DNA of 64,000 nt from Alopecurus myosuroides (lineage: Eukaryota; Streptophyta; Magnoliopsida; Poales; Poaceae), in assembly GCA_028641055.1 (NCBI GenBank), contig CM054059.1:114113392-114177391 (forward strand). The letters are read 5' to 3'. Shown in pieces: positions 31,201 through 42,220 of the stretch. Below the pieces are notes generated by a model. That model saw only the letters and a list, made by a program, of their open reading frames with translations, had not been told where the DNA came from and made no database searches. Numbering within the stretch: the first letter of the stretch is position 1; each line of letters opens with the position of its first letter. The translations under genes were made by a program, and so were the position numbers.

Positions 31201-34200
31201 ACGCGGCGATCTCTCCATCGAGGAATACTGCCGCCGCCTTCAACACATCGCCGATCAGCTCGCCGAGGTGGGCTCTCCCATTGATGATCTCTCCCTCACC
31301 ATGCAAATGGTTGATGGACTAGGGGACAAATTTGCAGTACAAGCCGAGATCTTCCAGGTGGTCAAGCCCTTCCCCACCTTTGCTGAGGCTCGCTCTCGAC
31401 TCCTGCTCGCCGAACGCACCATCGACAAAAAGGCTCGCTCCTCCAGCGCTCAGGCACTCGCCGCTCACAGCAGCAGCCGCGGCGGCGGCCGCGGCGACGG
31501 CGCCGATCCAGGAACCCAATCCGCGGGGCGCGGCGACGGCACTGGCCGTGGCCAAGGTCAAGCCCCTCGTGGTGGCTTTCAGCAGGGAGGTGGCGGTCAC
31601 CAGCAGGGAGGCAGTGGCGGTCACCAGCAGGGAGGCGGTGGCCACCAGCAGCACGGTGGTGGCCAATGGAACGGCTACCGTGGCGGCTTTCAGCAGGGAG
31701 GCCGTGGCGGACGAGGTCGCGGTCGCGGCGACGGCCGTGGCAACGGCCGCGGCGCACCTCAAGGCGGACAAGGGGGGCCCGGCCAGCAGCGTTGGCTCGG
31801 CTACTTCGCTCCCTGGACGGCACCGTTCCCTCCACGTGGTCTTCTCGGCCCCGGCCCCGGCGCAGGGCCCGGTCAGGCGTACCCCGTCTTCTACTCGGGC
31901 CCCCCACCGCCAGGCCACGGTGCTCCCCCCTCATGGGATCACAACACCATCGTGCAGCAAGCACCATCCTATGGCGGCGCCTTCCCGCCCCACGGTGGCT
32001 GGCTGATGGATTCTGGCGCCTCTTCCCATGTCACCGGGAACCAAGGTAACTTGACCTCATCGCATTCTCCATTAGCGCATGATTCTCATCATATCATAGT
32101 AGGCAATGGGTCCCGTCTACCTGTCACTGCCACTGGTACTGCACACCTGACCTCGCGTCCTTTCTCTCTTAACAATGTCCTTGTATCCCCTAGCATCGTC
32201 ACCAATCTCATCAGCACTCGCCGTTTTACTCGTGACAATGCCTGTTCTGTTGAATTTGACCAATTTGGTTTTACTGTGAAGGATTACAGAACCAAGACAC
32301 CCCTCATGAGATCCAATAGTCGAGGTGATCTCTATCCTTTCTTCGGGGACAACGGCAACGGTGGCACCTCTTCCTTCGTGCTCTCTGCAAGCACAGCGAC
32401 CCTGTGGCATCGGCGGCTTGGTCACCCTAGCCCTCAAGCCCTCTCCCATTTGCCTCTTGATTTTCTTCAATCATGTAATAACAAGCCCACCAATTCCTTG
32501 TGTGAAGCTTGCCAACTAGGGAAACATACACGTCTACCGTTTTCTCTTTCTTCTTCGCGTGCCACCTCACCTTTTCATCTTATACATTGTGACTTGTGGA
32601 CATCACCCGTTGTTAGCTTCTCTGGAAATAAATATTATCTTGTTATCTTGGATGACTATTCCCACTTCTCGTGGACTTTTCCATTACGCAACAAATCCGA
32701 TACTTGTGCCACCATCCAACGATTTTTCGCCTATGTCTCTACTCAATTTAACGCTGTCATCCGGTGTATGCAAAGCGACAACGGTGGAGAGTTTCTTACA
32801 AACTCTCTCCGCGAGTTCTTCTCCTCTCACGGCGTTATTTTTCGTCTTTCGTGCCCTTACACCTCTGCCCAAAACGGACGCGCCGAGCGCATGATCCGAA
32901 CCACGAATGATGTCATCCGCACTCTCCTCTTTCAAGCTCATCTACCACCCGAATTTTGGGCCGAGGCACTTCACACCGCCACGTTACTGCTCAACCTTCG
33001 TCCCTCGCGAGCTGTCCACAACACCACGCCTTACTTCCTTCTTCATGGCGTCCACCCCCGCTACGATCATCTTCGCACGTTTGGTTGTCTTTGCTACCCC
33101 AACGCCCTAGCCACTAGCCCACATAAGCTCGCCCCTCGTAGCTCTCGATGTGTTTTCATAGGATATCCACCTGAACATAAAGGCTATCGGTGCTTTGACC
33201 TCGCCACGCGCAAAGTAGTTATTTCCCGTCACGTCACTTTGACGAGAGTCAATTTCCCTACACGCCCTACACACAGCAGCCCACAACAACCCCATCCGCA
33301 CCGGATCCCACCCCACCTGATCGGATCCTCCCCGGGATCCGCTCCACCCAATCATTGGCTGGCCCACCACCCACCTGCCGTGCTGCGCCCCCCAACTCAC
33401 CTGACACCACTGTCTCCCGCGCATGCACGCCCGCTTCCGCGCACCCACCGCAATCCCTCTCGGATCTGCCGCCCGTCGCCAACGCCACTCCAGGATCCTG
33501 GCCCACAGCATCTACCTCGTGTCCCACCCCACGCGGCTCCAGCCCGCCCTCGTCCACTCACGGCTCGCCACCTACCCAAACCCTGCCCCCGCATGCGGTA
33601 CCAGTACACGCACCCGAAAATGCACACAACATGGCCACTCGAGCCAAACGTGGATTTCACATGCCTAAGCGCCTTTTTTCCCTGACTGCCACCACACCAC
33701 CCTCTCCGATTCCATCCTCGTATCGCGTTGCCCTTAAGGATCCCCATTGGTACTCTGCTATGACTAATGAGTATAACGCGTTAATTCAGAATGACACGTG
33801 GTCTCTTGTTCCTTGTCCCGCAGGTGTCAGCATCGTGACTGGGAAGTGGATCTACCGTCATAAACTCAACGCTGATGGTTCCTTGGCGCGGTACAAAGCC
33901 CGTTGGGTGGTTCGTGGCTTCACGCAGCAAGCTGGTGTGGACTACGGCGAAACGTTCAGCCCGGTGGTGAAGCCAGCGACCATACGCGTGGTTCTCAGCC
34001 TTGCCACGTCTAACGCCTGGCCGATCCACCAAATGGACGTGAAGAATGCATTTTTGCACGGTGAGCTCGCTGAAACCGTGTACTGCAAGCAACCCTCGGG
34101 CTTTGTCGATCCATCGTGTCCTGATCACGTGTGTCGTCTCAACAAAGCCCTCTACGGTCTCAAGCAGGCCCCCGTACGTGGTTTCTTCGTTTTGCCAAAT

Positions 34201-35571
34201 TTCTCACATCACTCGGGTTCGTTGCCTCTCGTTGCGACTCGTCCCTTTTTATCCTCCACAATGGCTCTTCCATCGCCTACCTCTTGCTATACGTTGACGA
34301 TATTCTTCTTACCGCCAACACACCCGAGCTACTTCGCCACATTATAAACTCTGTCCACTCCGAATTCCATATGACTGATCTTGGAGATATCCATCATTTT
34401 CTCGGTGTTAACGCTACTCGTACGCCAAGTGGTCTCTTCCTTTCCCAACAGCAGTACGCTTTGGAGATTCTGGACCGCGCCAAAATGCTCAACTGTAACG
34501 CCATTGCCACCCCTGTAGACACCAAATCAAAAATCTCTGCCCAAGATGGTCGCCCCTTCTCTGATCCCACCACTTATCGTAGCTTAGCAGGGGCTCTCCA
34601 GTACCTCACCTTGACCAGGCCCGATCTCTCCTACGCAGTTCAACAGGTTTGCCTGTTCATGCACGCGCCCCGTGACGTCCACTACAATCTCATCAAACGC
34701 ATCCTGCGGTATGTTCAGGGTACCACCCATTACGGCTTGCAGTTGTACTCCGGCTCGTCCCTCGAGCTTACTGCCTACTCTGACGCCGATTGGGCGGGTT
34801 GCCCTGATACCCGTAAGTCCACTTCAGGGTTCTGCGTATTTCTTGGCAGCAACCTAGTGTCCTGGTCTTCCAAACGCCAGAACACCGTATCTCGATCGAG
34901 CGCCGAGGCAGAGTACAGGGCGGTGGCCAATTGTGTTGCGGAGTCGTGTTGGCTTCGTCAGTTGCTGACAGAGTTGCATCAGCCAACCCCGCAAGCCACT
35001 ATTGTGTATTGTGACAACGTGTCTGCGATGTATCTCTCCACCAATCCCGTCCAACACCAGCGTACTAAACATGTGGAGATTGATCTTCATTTTGTTAGAG
35101 ATCGGGTGGCTCTTGGCGAGGCACGAGTTTTGCACGTTCCCACGAGTTCTCAGTTTGCAGATATATTCACCAAAGGCCTTCCGACAGGTATCTTCCAAGA
35201 GTTCAGGAACAGTCTGAACATCGTCCCTGCCGCCGTTCCGACTGCGGGGGGCTGTTGAAATACCTGTCACGATTCTTGTTGTAAGCTACCACTTGTATAC
35301 TTTGTGTAACCGTTGTAGCTAGGCCTTAGGAGAATTGGTCTTCGCAGGGTATGTGCCTGCGTGCGCCACTACCTGCTGCATGTCCGCTCTCGCGGCTATA
35401 TCTGTAACCGAACTCATCCAATCGAATACACGGGCAATTCTCCAGTTCAACTATGTTAATGAACATATGGTTGATCTCTGACTGGATTCTGATTTTTCAT
35501 GCATTACCATGACTGATTGCTTCTTTGCTTGACTCCATTGCAGCTCAAAAGGCGTTCTGTCAAGATCGTAG
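25208..35571 (+). CDS. HISN5: imidazoleglycerol-phosphate dehydratase (histidine biosynthesis)
   Basis: The enzyme converts imidazoleglycerol phosphate to imidazole-acetol phosphate in plastids, the sixth step of histidine synthesis; it is the target of triazole-phosphonate herbicides. Exons are 25208-25418, 25565-25692, 26564-26668, 26901-26993, 28231-28305, 28616-28678, 30135-30244 and 35544-35571. All introns are GT-AG and the phases join to 270 codons plus TAG. Residues 1 to about 70 are Ser/Arg/Ala-rich, a plastid transit peptide. Two manganese-binding motifs are intact: [10 protein letters not shown] (residues 132-141) and NSHHIIE (230-236). The conserved EVKRVTKET and [10 protein letters not shown] are also present. 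The last exon encodes only nine residues (SSKGVLSRS). Introns hold two Tourist MITEs (intron 4), a Helitron (intron 6) and a Copia element (intron 7). The start is the first ATG in frame; an upstream in-frame TTG at 25163 is unlikely. Confidence 0.95.
25693..26563 (+). other. IGPD intron 2
   Basis: An 871-bp intron with GTGAGT donor and TTGCAG acceptor. Nothing beyond ordinary T-rich intron sequence was recognised. Confidence 0.85.
27106..27446. mobile_element. Tourist-like MITE in IGPD intron 4 (341 bp)
   Basis: The left terminus GGGCCTCTTTGGATT and right terminus GATCCAAAGAAGCCC are inverted. TTA flanks both sides (27103-27105 and 27447-27449), as in PIF/Harbinger-derived MITEs. It has no coding capacity. 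Confidence 0.88.
27691..28039. mobile_element. second Tourist-like MITE in IGPD intron 4 (349 bp)
   Basis: The left terminus GAGCACCTCTAACAGCT and right terminus AGCTGTTAGAGATGCTC are inverted. TTA is on both sides (27688-27690 and 28040-28042). The interior is rich in CTGCCCTA/TAGGGCAG phrases in both orientations. Confidence 0.88.
28743..30057 (-). mobile_element. non-autonomous Helitron in IGPD intron 6 (1,315 bp)
   Basis: On - the element starts TCTCTACTATATAG at 30057 after an A. It ends CCGTTGCAACGCACGG (short hairpin), GTACTTTG, CTAG at 28743 before a T. TC start, terminal hairpin, CTAG end and insertion between A and T are the Helitron signature, with no target duplication. The interior is GC-rich and gene-like on - (open frame at about 29276-29749), which suggests captured gene pieces that I cannot identify. 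No Rep/helicase is present. Confidence 0.82.
30409..30608 (+). repeat. 5' LTR of the Copia element
   Basis: It starts TGTTGAAATACC and ends CAGTTCAACT, so the last base is T rather than the usual A; both copies agree. A TATA-like GCTATATCTG lies at about 30551. Confidence 0.92.
30609..30620 (+). other. primer-binding site of the Copia element
   Basis: TGGTATCAGAGC, complementary to the 3' end of initiator tRNA-Met, immediately follows the LTR. Confidence 0.9.
30627..33290 (+). pseudogene. Copia Gag, protease and integrase
   Basis: The first ATG after the primer site is at 30627. Gag covers about 30870-31440 ([30 protein letters not shown]). Next comes a Gly/Gln/Arg-rich RGG-like block at about 31480-31800 and no CCHC zinc knuckle. 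Protease shows [10 protein letters not shown] near 32010. Integrase has LGHPSPQAL and [14 protein letters not shown] (zinc part), HCDLWTSP (about 32586), MQSDNGGEF (about 32767) and [12 protein letters not shown] (about 32860). The open frame runs to 33685, but coding homology leaves it near 33290 in the proline-rich linker and continues in another frame. An uninterrupted Gag-PR-IN product remains possible. Confidence 0.88.
33290..35258 (+). pseudogene. Copia reverse transcriptase and RNase H, frameshifted
   Basis: RT begins at about 33720 ([15 protein letters not shown]), with [22 protein letters not shown] and [13 protein letters not shown]. The frame is lost at a C-run near 34169-34174, just after [12 protein letters not shown], by a one-base deletion. 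It resumes in the frame ending at 35258, with the catalytic YVDDILL (about 34290), [20 protein letters not shown] and [12 protein letters not shown] of RNase H. All polymerase motifs are recognisable, but this copy cannot produce an intact RT. The stop is at 35256-35258, overlapping the start of the 3' LTR by a few bases. Confidence 0.9.
35253..35452 (+). repeat. 3' LTR of the Copia element
   Basis: It is identical to the 5' LTR except for one transition (GTATGTGCC versus GTATGCGCC). The ATGTT duplication follows at 35453-35457. Confidence 0.92.
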
Positions 35572-36442
35572 TGTTGCAAGATTGAAAAAAAATGGAGGCA
35601 CACTATTCTCCCTTGAAGCCTGGAACGATGAGAGGAAACAGATTCCTACATCTTCTCCGCTGCTGCTTGCGCTTGGAGTCTGCAATACTTCCGACGTCAC
35701 AGCGTGGAAATGGATGGTCCTCCTCTCAGGGTTTATTTTTCTTGCTAGCACTGTCATAATATATCTGCTCGCTTCTGCAATTTTGGCTGCTGGCTTGAAC
35801 TGTATGTCTGAAAAAGAAAGCCGCAATGGCCTGGCATTCTAAAAGTATGGATTCGGAATTCAGATTCAGAACGCGTCTACGTGGTGTTGCGTCTGTAATA
35901 ATGTTTGGCCGTTCAAGAGAATGAAACTAAGGAAAATGATGTCTGTTCTCTAATCTCTTCTCGCACGATGGCCAACTGGTGATCATCAGACCATGCCTTG
36001 CCTGGTCGGTCTGCACTCGTGTCCTGTTTGCTCAGAAGAAGAGCGGCCATGTTATGTCTCATGTAACCGAGACTTGAAAATCTTGATCTTACTAACTGAG
36101 TAGTTCAGTCAGTGTGATTTATGCAAGTTACGAGAAAATTTGGATCTCAAGTGCAAATGTCCGAAAGAAGAAACAAAAACACAAACCCTTTGGATTTTAT
36201 TCCACATAGAGTAGAGGCAGCATCTTTTAGCTACCCAGTACAACGATGCTATATTTCGCCACTGTTTATTAGATATACTACGATCGAGACAGCTAGTACG
36301 TACTCCTCGATCAACACAAGCTAAAGGCTAGTACGCGCGCACGCCGGCCACAGCGTACAAGCATCTAGTGGCTTTGGTATGTTTTGTTTTACTAGCAAAT
36401 GTATGATCTTAATTTATTAAGGCGATGGATCGCCGGCATAGC
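35572..36442. other. IGPD 3' untranslated region and convergent intergenic space
   Basis: It follows the IGPD stop and precedes the stop of the germin-like gene on -, so the two genes converge. The first part (to about 35950) is the likely IGPD 3' UTR. No further gene could be supported. Confidence 0.6.
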
Positions 36443-37828
36443 TTATGGCTTCTTGCGCATGCCGCCGCCGTAGTAGCCGCCACCACCACCGCCGGTGTAG
36501 TTGCCGCCACCGCCTCCCATGTCGCCGCCGCCACCGCCCATGCTGCTGTTGCCGCTCATGGCCGGCGCGAACTGGGACTGGATCCAGTCCACGGTGGCCT
36601 TCTCCGTCATGAACGCCTTGGCGAGGATGAGGTCGCTGATGGGCGGCGTGGAGCCGAAGACGGCGTTGGCGACGGTGATGACGCCGGGGTTCTGGCTGCT
36701 TAGCGCGGCGATGGCCACGGCGGCGACGGGCCCGTTGTTGAGCTGGAAGTGGATGAGCCCCTGCGGGAAGACGAACACGTCGCCCTCCATCAGCTGCTTG
36801 GTGAAGAGCAGGTTCCTGCCGTCGGCCTGGTTGGAGGTGACGAAGCCCACCAGGAGCTGGCCCTTGAGCACGGTCAGGATCTCCGTGGCGCGCGGGTGCG
36901 TGTGCGGCGGGTTCTGACCGTTGGGGCCGAAGTCGATCCGCGCCAGGGAGATGCCCAGGGTGTTGAGCCCCGGGAGCTGCAGCGCCGACACCAGCGTCAC
37001 GGCGGAGCCCTGCGCGTTCAGTTTGCCCGGGATGTTGAGGCCAGGCCGGAAGAAGTCGTTTGCCGTCACCATCTTCGGGTTCTTGCACACGAACCCGTTC
37101 ACGAACACTGCATGCATTTGCATGGATGGATCGATTAAACAGGCACAAAATTAAATTCATATAATGATCGTCAATTCAGACATGAGAATTCGTGCATCCG
37201 CAGTTTCTAAGTCAGAGTAATATTTGCACACCACGTAAAAATTAAAAAACAATCGTATACGCAAAATTAAATTATTTGAATATATCCATCACAAAAAAAA
37301 TATGAATTCACTATTTCTTTGTCAGCTTTGGTAAAAATCTATTTCTATGTTAGCTACAAAATAGTTACTTCTAATTTCTAAACCGACCAAGCGGCATACA
37401 ATTTATAAACTTTGTAATTATACAAATTTTATCACTCGGATGCAGAAGCCTGAAGGTACAACATTTTCTTGGTTGATTTTTGTGTGGATAAAACAATCAA
37501 ACATTCAGGATCATTTTTTTTTCAAGGATACAACATTCAGAATCATCATTGACTTAGAATAGGAATTTTCCGTTGATTTTGGAATCGGCACTCTCTCAGC
37601 TAGTATCCCATCGATCGACCACATGCAAAAATGCAACGAATGCATGTTGCGTGAGCGGAATTCAACATGTAAAATGAGATGGATTTATATACCAGGGTTC
37701 ATCATATCAGCAACGCAGAAGTCCTGGAGAGGGCTCGGGTCACCCGCCATAACACCAGGGACTGAAGAGCAAACTAGGACCAGTGCCGCCAGAGCAAGCA
37801 GTGCAGTGGAAGCACGTGAGGCCGCCAT
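36443..37828 (-). CDS. GLP: germin-like protein with glycine-rich C-terminal tail
   Basis: Exon 1 is 37828-37693 and exon 2 is 37107-36443, with a 584-585-bp GT-AG intron; phases join to 266 aa. Residues 1-28 form a signal peptide (hydrophobic [13 protein letters not shown]), and the mature N-terminus is [14 protein letters not shown]38 and C53 are the conserved germin disulfide pair. The cupin carries the metal ligands H114, H116, E121 ([10 protein letters not shown]) and H165 ([13 protein letters not shown]). Germins are secreted apoplastic hexamers, some with oxalate oxidase or superoxide dismutase activity; the activity here is not predictable. After the usual family end (DWIQSQF, residue 225) there are about 41 extra residues of Gly runs ending [10 protein letters not shown], which is unusual. 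A TATA box lies about 107 bp upstream. Confidence 0.93.
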
Positions 37829-37934
37829 GGTAGTTTTCCTTCACTAACAAGACCTAACAATGTCTGTCAGTGTAAGGATGTAGGCTAGTGTTTGAGCTAG
37901 CTAGTTGTACGCTGCAAGTATGTATCAAGATGCC

Positions 37935-37942
37935 TATTTATA
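37935..37942 (-). promoter_or_regulatory. TATA box of the germin-like gene
   Basis: On - the sequence reads CCTGTATAAATAGGC, 107 bp upstream of the ATG at 37828. Confidence 0.75.
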
Positions 37943-38785
37943 CAGGCATAAAGGTGACCACTACAGAGTAGTGGGCTGGCTGCATGCTCTAGCAACATGG
38001 TACACTAACAACTATTATCAGTCACTAATTCACCGCGTAGTGTTTGAGTAGGTTTCCACGATACTGCTACTACATTGCTCGCTTACGTAGGATGCATCTG
38101 CTAGTTTCTCTTACAGCCCCACTAGCTGTTAGTTTATACAGGGTAACCACGTGCCTAATATCTATCATGGGATCAATGCATGCACCATTATGGGTGGAAA
38201 TTTTGACGAAGGTAATGGTACTTTTTTGGGTTTTAGTTTGCAACATATATACATCCACTGACTTGCCGAAGCTTGAATTCGAGGACAGTACGATCGCATC
38301 GTGTTTGGAGGTCGTGGTGACGGAATTCTTTGCTGACTAGTTTTTTGCGCACTTACAGAGAGCTGGGCAATGTTGATTCTACTTAGATCGATATGGCCTT
38401 TCTTTTATCGAGACTGCTTGGATGATGACATTGGCGATGGGCTTCTGATCATTCATAAAACCAAGGTTGAAAATACCGGCGGGCGCGATTGATATATCAA
38501 ATTGGTGGGCTAGCTATACCGACGTAGCATATCAATAACTTTTCTCATTTTTACACATTTCTTTATTAAAAATGGTATGTTGGTCGATATTGCTGATATT
38601 TGACGCAATACTTTGACAATGAAGTGAAGATAGCACATATTTCTTCTTCAAATATGGTGAAAAGAGAATTATACATTCAACTACTCATGAAAATATTGAA
38701 GTAATGCATTTTATCATGTTCTTGTCTTAATTATGCAGCCAAAAACTTTGAACCATACACTTTTTGTGCTTGATTATTTTTAGTA

Positions 38786-38946
38786 CTCCTCCCATTCACT
38801 TTTATAAGACACACTACTTACCATTTCAATTTTGTCCACATACATAGTAAAACGAGTGAATATATGTACAAAATGATTCTAGATTCATTCTTTTTAGAAT
38901 GCATGTGGTCAAAATTGAAATGTCTTATAAAAATAAACCGAGGTAG
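38786..38946. mobile_element. Stowaway MITE (161 bp, diverged)
   Basis: The termini CTCCTCCCATTCACTTTTATAAGAC and the inverted TCTTATAAAAATAAACCGAGGTAG are flanked by TA on both sides (38784-38785 and 38947-38948). Confidence 0.78.
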
Positions 38947-39200
38947 TATAATTTTTTTTAACGATGTTAGAAACTATATTTTTGAGAAGATAATTTAAAA
39001 TGCGGCAAAATAATCATTTTCTGATATTAGGAACTTCGAATCAAACTATGCAATAATCGAACCTGATAAAATGTGTGCATCTTGATGATGTGGAGTCGTG
39101 GAGGCCGTGAGAGCAATAACATCCTTTCGAAAAACATGTACCCAAGTCTAGAAAAAAACATACATATCTACTCACATAGGAGTAGTTTCCGCGTATGAGT

Positions 39201-39620
39201 GGAGATTCCATGCTCCCGGGCACTAGTGATCTCTCTTTTTGGAAAAAAAAAATTAAAAGTATAATTTAAAATATTTGAAAAAATCTGGAAAAAAAACCAT
39301 GGTTATTCTGCATGATGTTTTTTTACAAACGTGTAAAATTTCAATTCGTAATACTTTGTAATTTGATCTCTACAAAAAAAGACAAATGTACAAATCTGAG
39401 TATAGCTAGTGAACAATACACATTTTTAAATATTTAGATTTTTTATTTTTGTGTAGTTCATAATAAAAGGAATTTCATGTTTTAATTTTGCATGCTTATA
39501 ACATAGAGCATAGTTAACATCTAGATTTTTTCATAATCTTTTGAAACTTTTAAATATCTTTTTTTCGGTTTTCTTCAAAACACCCGGTTCACTGTAGTGC
39601 TCGAGAGCCAAAATGGCTTT
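39201..39620. mobile_element. possible inverted-repeat element of about 0.4 kb
   Basis: CATGCTCCCGGGCACTAGTG on the left and, inverted on the right, GGCTCTCGAGCACTACAGTG are similar. The interior is A/T-rich. The target duplication is unclear, so class and limits are uncertain. Confidence 0.35.
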
Positions 39621-40192
39621 GCGTGTATTGTTTTCTATATACTCCACTAAATAACTATGACGTTGGACAGGACCAGTTGTACGACCCCTGTGCCAACAAG
39701 TGACAATTTTTATACTGAAATATGCGTACGGAGAAGGGAGTTAGCACTCCAAGAAAACACGGAGAAAATGGTACTACGTATTAGGTCAGGTGCCATTCTG
39801 CAGTGCTTATCTTATTTGCTTGATCGTGCTCAATATCTTGACTTTCTCTCGTTCATTCTCGAGGATTGGTGCGGCGGCTGTGCGCAGCGAGAGAGGGCGT
39901 CGCAGTCCCACACGAAATCTGTTGGAAATTGGATCCCCAACAACCCTCAATAGCACTGAGCAATGCCCCTCCCGTAAAAAAGTTTCCGTAAGTCTAGCAT
40001 TTTCTGCAATAGCACCCGGCCGGCCTCGTGGCTTCATGTGAGATCTTGTCATGCATGAACGCATGCATTTCTAGCAAGCTGCAGCCTGGTACACGTATCG
40101 ACAACCGGAGGTCTCATGCATCGACTTTGCCTTCTACAAGGAGGTTTGGTGAGGTCAATATGACTCAGCTACATTATGTCTCGATCTAACTA

Positions 40193-40285
40193 CTCCCTCC
40201 GATCCGAATTAATGGTCGGAGGACTAGCCAAGGCTTAGGCAAAACTTTGGCTAGCCCTCCGCCCATTAATTCGGATCGGAGGTAG
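40193..40285. mobile_element. Stowaway MITE (93 bp)
   Basis: The termini CTCCCTCCGATCCGAATTAATG and inverted CATTAATTCGGATCGGAGGTAG are flanked by TA (40191-40192 and 40286-40287). The interior is a near-perfect hairpin (GGCTAGCC around GACTAGCC). Confidence 0.9.
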
Positions 40286-40420
40286 TATTATTGTTGTCCT
40301 ACTCAGAAGGACAAAACAGTACAAGGAGAGCACATATCAACATAGGCTCTTGCACCACGCGTATCATTTAGAGTCAAAGCCGAAAACATCTTTACCTAAT
40401 AAAAAAATGTTTCATATGTC

Positions 40421-40822
40421 CGAAGAACACACCGCTACAAACAAAAGTAACACACTAAACAACAGAAAGCAAATGAACCGGGAACATGAAAACAAAAAAC
40501 AGCAGAAAACAAAATTTGTAAGAACAGATGATAAACGCACAACACGACAAACACCAAGAACCAACGCGGCATCCAACCGATATGGAGTGTGACTCCGACA
40601 TACAGAACGACCCATGATCAAGACTAAAACAATTGGAAGTCAGACACAACTCCAGGGGTGACTCTGAACCAAACAAAGACACCCCACCGGGAGAAAACAG
40701 CTCTCACCTCTCACAGAGGTGAAATTTATAGATACGAAAAACACACCGCTACAGACAAGAGAACACACTAAACAAGAGGAAATGAGAAAACAAGAACATG
40801 GAACAAAAAAAACTAAAAAACA
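40421..40822. repeat. imperfect direct repeat of about 85 bp, two copies
   Basis: AACACACCGCTACA...AACACACTAAACAA...GAACATG occurs at about 40421-40506 and again at about 40736-40822. The origin is unknown. Confidence 0.65.
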
Positions 40823-41823
40823 TATATGCACTAACATACACATAACCCCCTGCCCCCCCGGCAAAGCAAACGACGAGGCAACAAGAAGACACACGAACAA
40901 ATACACGACCCCCCCCCCCCCCCCGAGCTTTCAATTAGAGCGAGCCCTTAGAATCATTTTGGCTCTTTCATATCAAACATGATTCATAATTAAATAGTGT
41001 GGGATTTTTTCTCTAAGATATGGACCATGCAATGTTACCTTCTCACTGGTTACCTCTTTTCTTGTTGCCTCGTGATCTAAAAGTCCAATCGTCCCTTTAG
41101 ATGTTACGATGTCTTTTATATGATCCAGTTGTCCTTTATGATGTCTAAGAAAGATGTTTTCCCCTTCTAATCACCATTTGGGGATCAAACCAATTTTTTG
41201 ATTCACATTGGCTAATTTCCAACAACAAATTCTCACCTAAGGTGATACAAACATTTTAATCATAACCCAAACATCTCTTTCTCTTTGTTGTTTGATTTGT
41301 AGGCAATCAAAGGAAAATAAGATAAAATTAGCTTTAGGGTTTTTATTTTTCTTCCTCATTGTACTCTTCTTTTATTTATTTTGTACTCAACAATTTCCCA
41401 ATAAATGTTGTAGAAATGACTATGAGGTCAATGAAATATTCTTGTATTTTTTTATCATTTTTTACTTCACAAATTTCTCGTACTTTTGTAGTATTGAACA
41501 TTATGGGCATGAAATAAATATTCTTCTTGGAAATAAAACTCCAAATGATATTTTCATCAACTGTATGTGATGGCCATGATGATCTATTTACTTATAATAT
41601 TCTTAATTATCAATTAACCAACTTGTGTCCGAAATTTGAGGTTTCGCAAAGGTCATGTCGAAGTTTGTTGCACTGTACTCGATAATCTAACCATAATTCA
41701 TCAAATAGAGCGAAACTTTGATCTCTTTGCCCTCTTATGTGAAAAAGTTTAAATTCACCCCAATTTTCACATGCATGGATGCCAAAATTCACAAATTCCA
41801 GACCTACCCTTACGAGACCTGAC

Positions 41824-41897
41824 ATTTTTTTTATAGAAATGAGAGCTACGCCCTAGCCTCTGCATCGAAACGATGCACACAGCCGGTTTATCAAAAC
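41824..41897 (-). mobile_element. LINE-like 3' tail fragment
   Basis: On - the sequence reads GGCTGTGTGCATCG, GATGCAGAGGCTAGGGCG and ends in a short A-tract. This resembles the 3' ends of grass LINEs (GATGCAGAGGCCGGGG then poly-A). It is probably interrupted by the Gypsy element on its right. No ORF is present. Confidence 0.4.
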
Positions 41898-42220
41898 TGA
41901 TAAGGGGTGGCCCTATCTTCTCAGTGAACTCACAGATAACTTCTGTATGATAACTAGTGCGCCACTAAGAACTCTCCGGCTGATCCCTGATGCCAATGCA
42001 AAAGATAGCAACCCAATGGATATTCTCAACTCCACACTCTTGCACAAGTAATCCACCGACTACAAGTGGTACTGTACCGTCTTATTCCCAGTGGAACAAC
42101 AGGTATCACGTAAGGTTTGCAGATGAACTTCCAGATGAAAGGCTTACAAGCTGTTTCAATCTAGAGGTCTAGGGTTTTTGGATTTAACGTAGTCTAATTG
42201 ATCCACACGCAGGTGGCCAA

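Larger units (their letters stand above)
30409..35452 (+). mobile_element. Ty1/Copia retrotransposon in IGPD intron 7 (5,044 bp)
   Basis: Two 200-bp LTRs (30409-30608 and 35253-35452) differ at one base. The 5-bp duplication ATGTT flanks the element (30404-30408 and 35453-35457). The PBS TGGTATCAGAGC (initiator-Met type) follows the first LTR, and a G-rich polypurine tract (TGCGGGGGGC) precedes the second. The order GAG-PR-IN-RT-RH makes it Copia. Very short LTRs and [10 protein letters not shown] suggest the Ale/Retrofit (Hopscotch-like) lineage, an inference. It lies in the same orientation as the IGPD gene. Confidence 0.95.
37943..41823. other. intergenic DNA with MITEs and AT-rich sequence
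   Basis: It contains two Stowaway MITEs, one possible longer inverted-repeat element and an imperfect direct repeat (separate entries). Open frames of 60-100 codons occur, but none has recognisable motifs, splice structure or plausible promoters. A run of 17 C occurs near 40910-40925. Confidence 0.6.

Noticed and set aside
36417..37160. Second long - frame over the germin-like exon 2
   Set aside because: It is Arg/His/Pro-rich shadow coding; the other frame has cupin motifs, a signal peptide exon and correct splice phase.
38044..38340. 98-codon + strand ORF upstream of the germin-like gene
   Set aside because: No recognisable motif, no introns or promoter, and the sequence composition resembles the surrounding non-coding DNA.
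40910..40926. Long C run as a structured element
   Set aside because: It is a plain homopolymer in low-complexity DNA; the length may not be exact in the assembly and no partner strand structure was seen.
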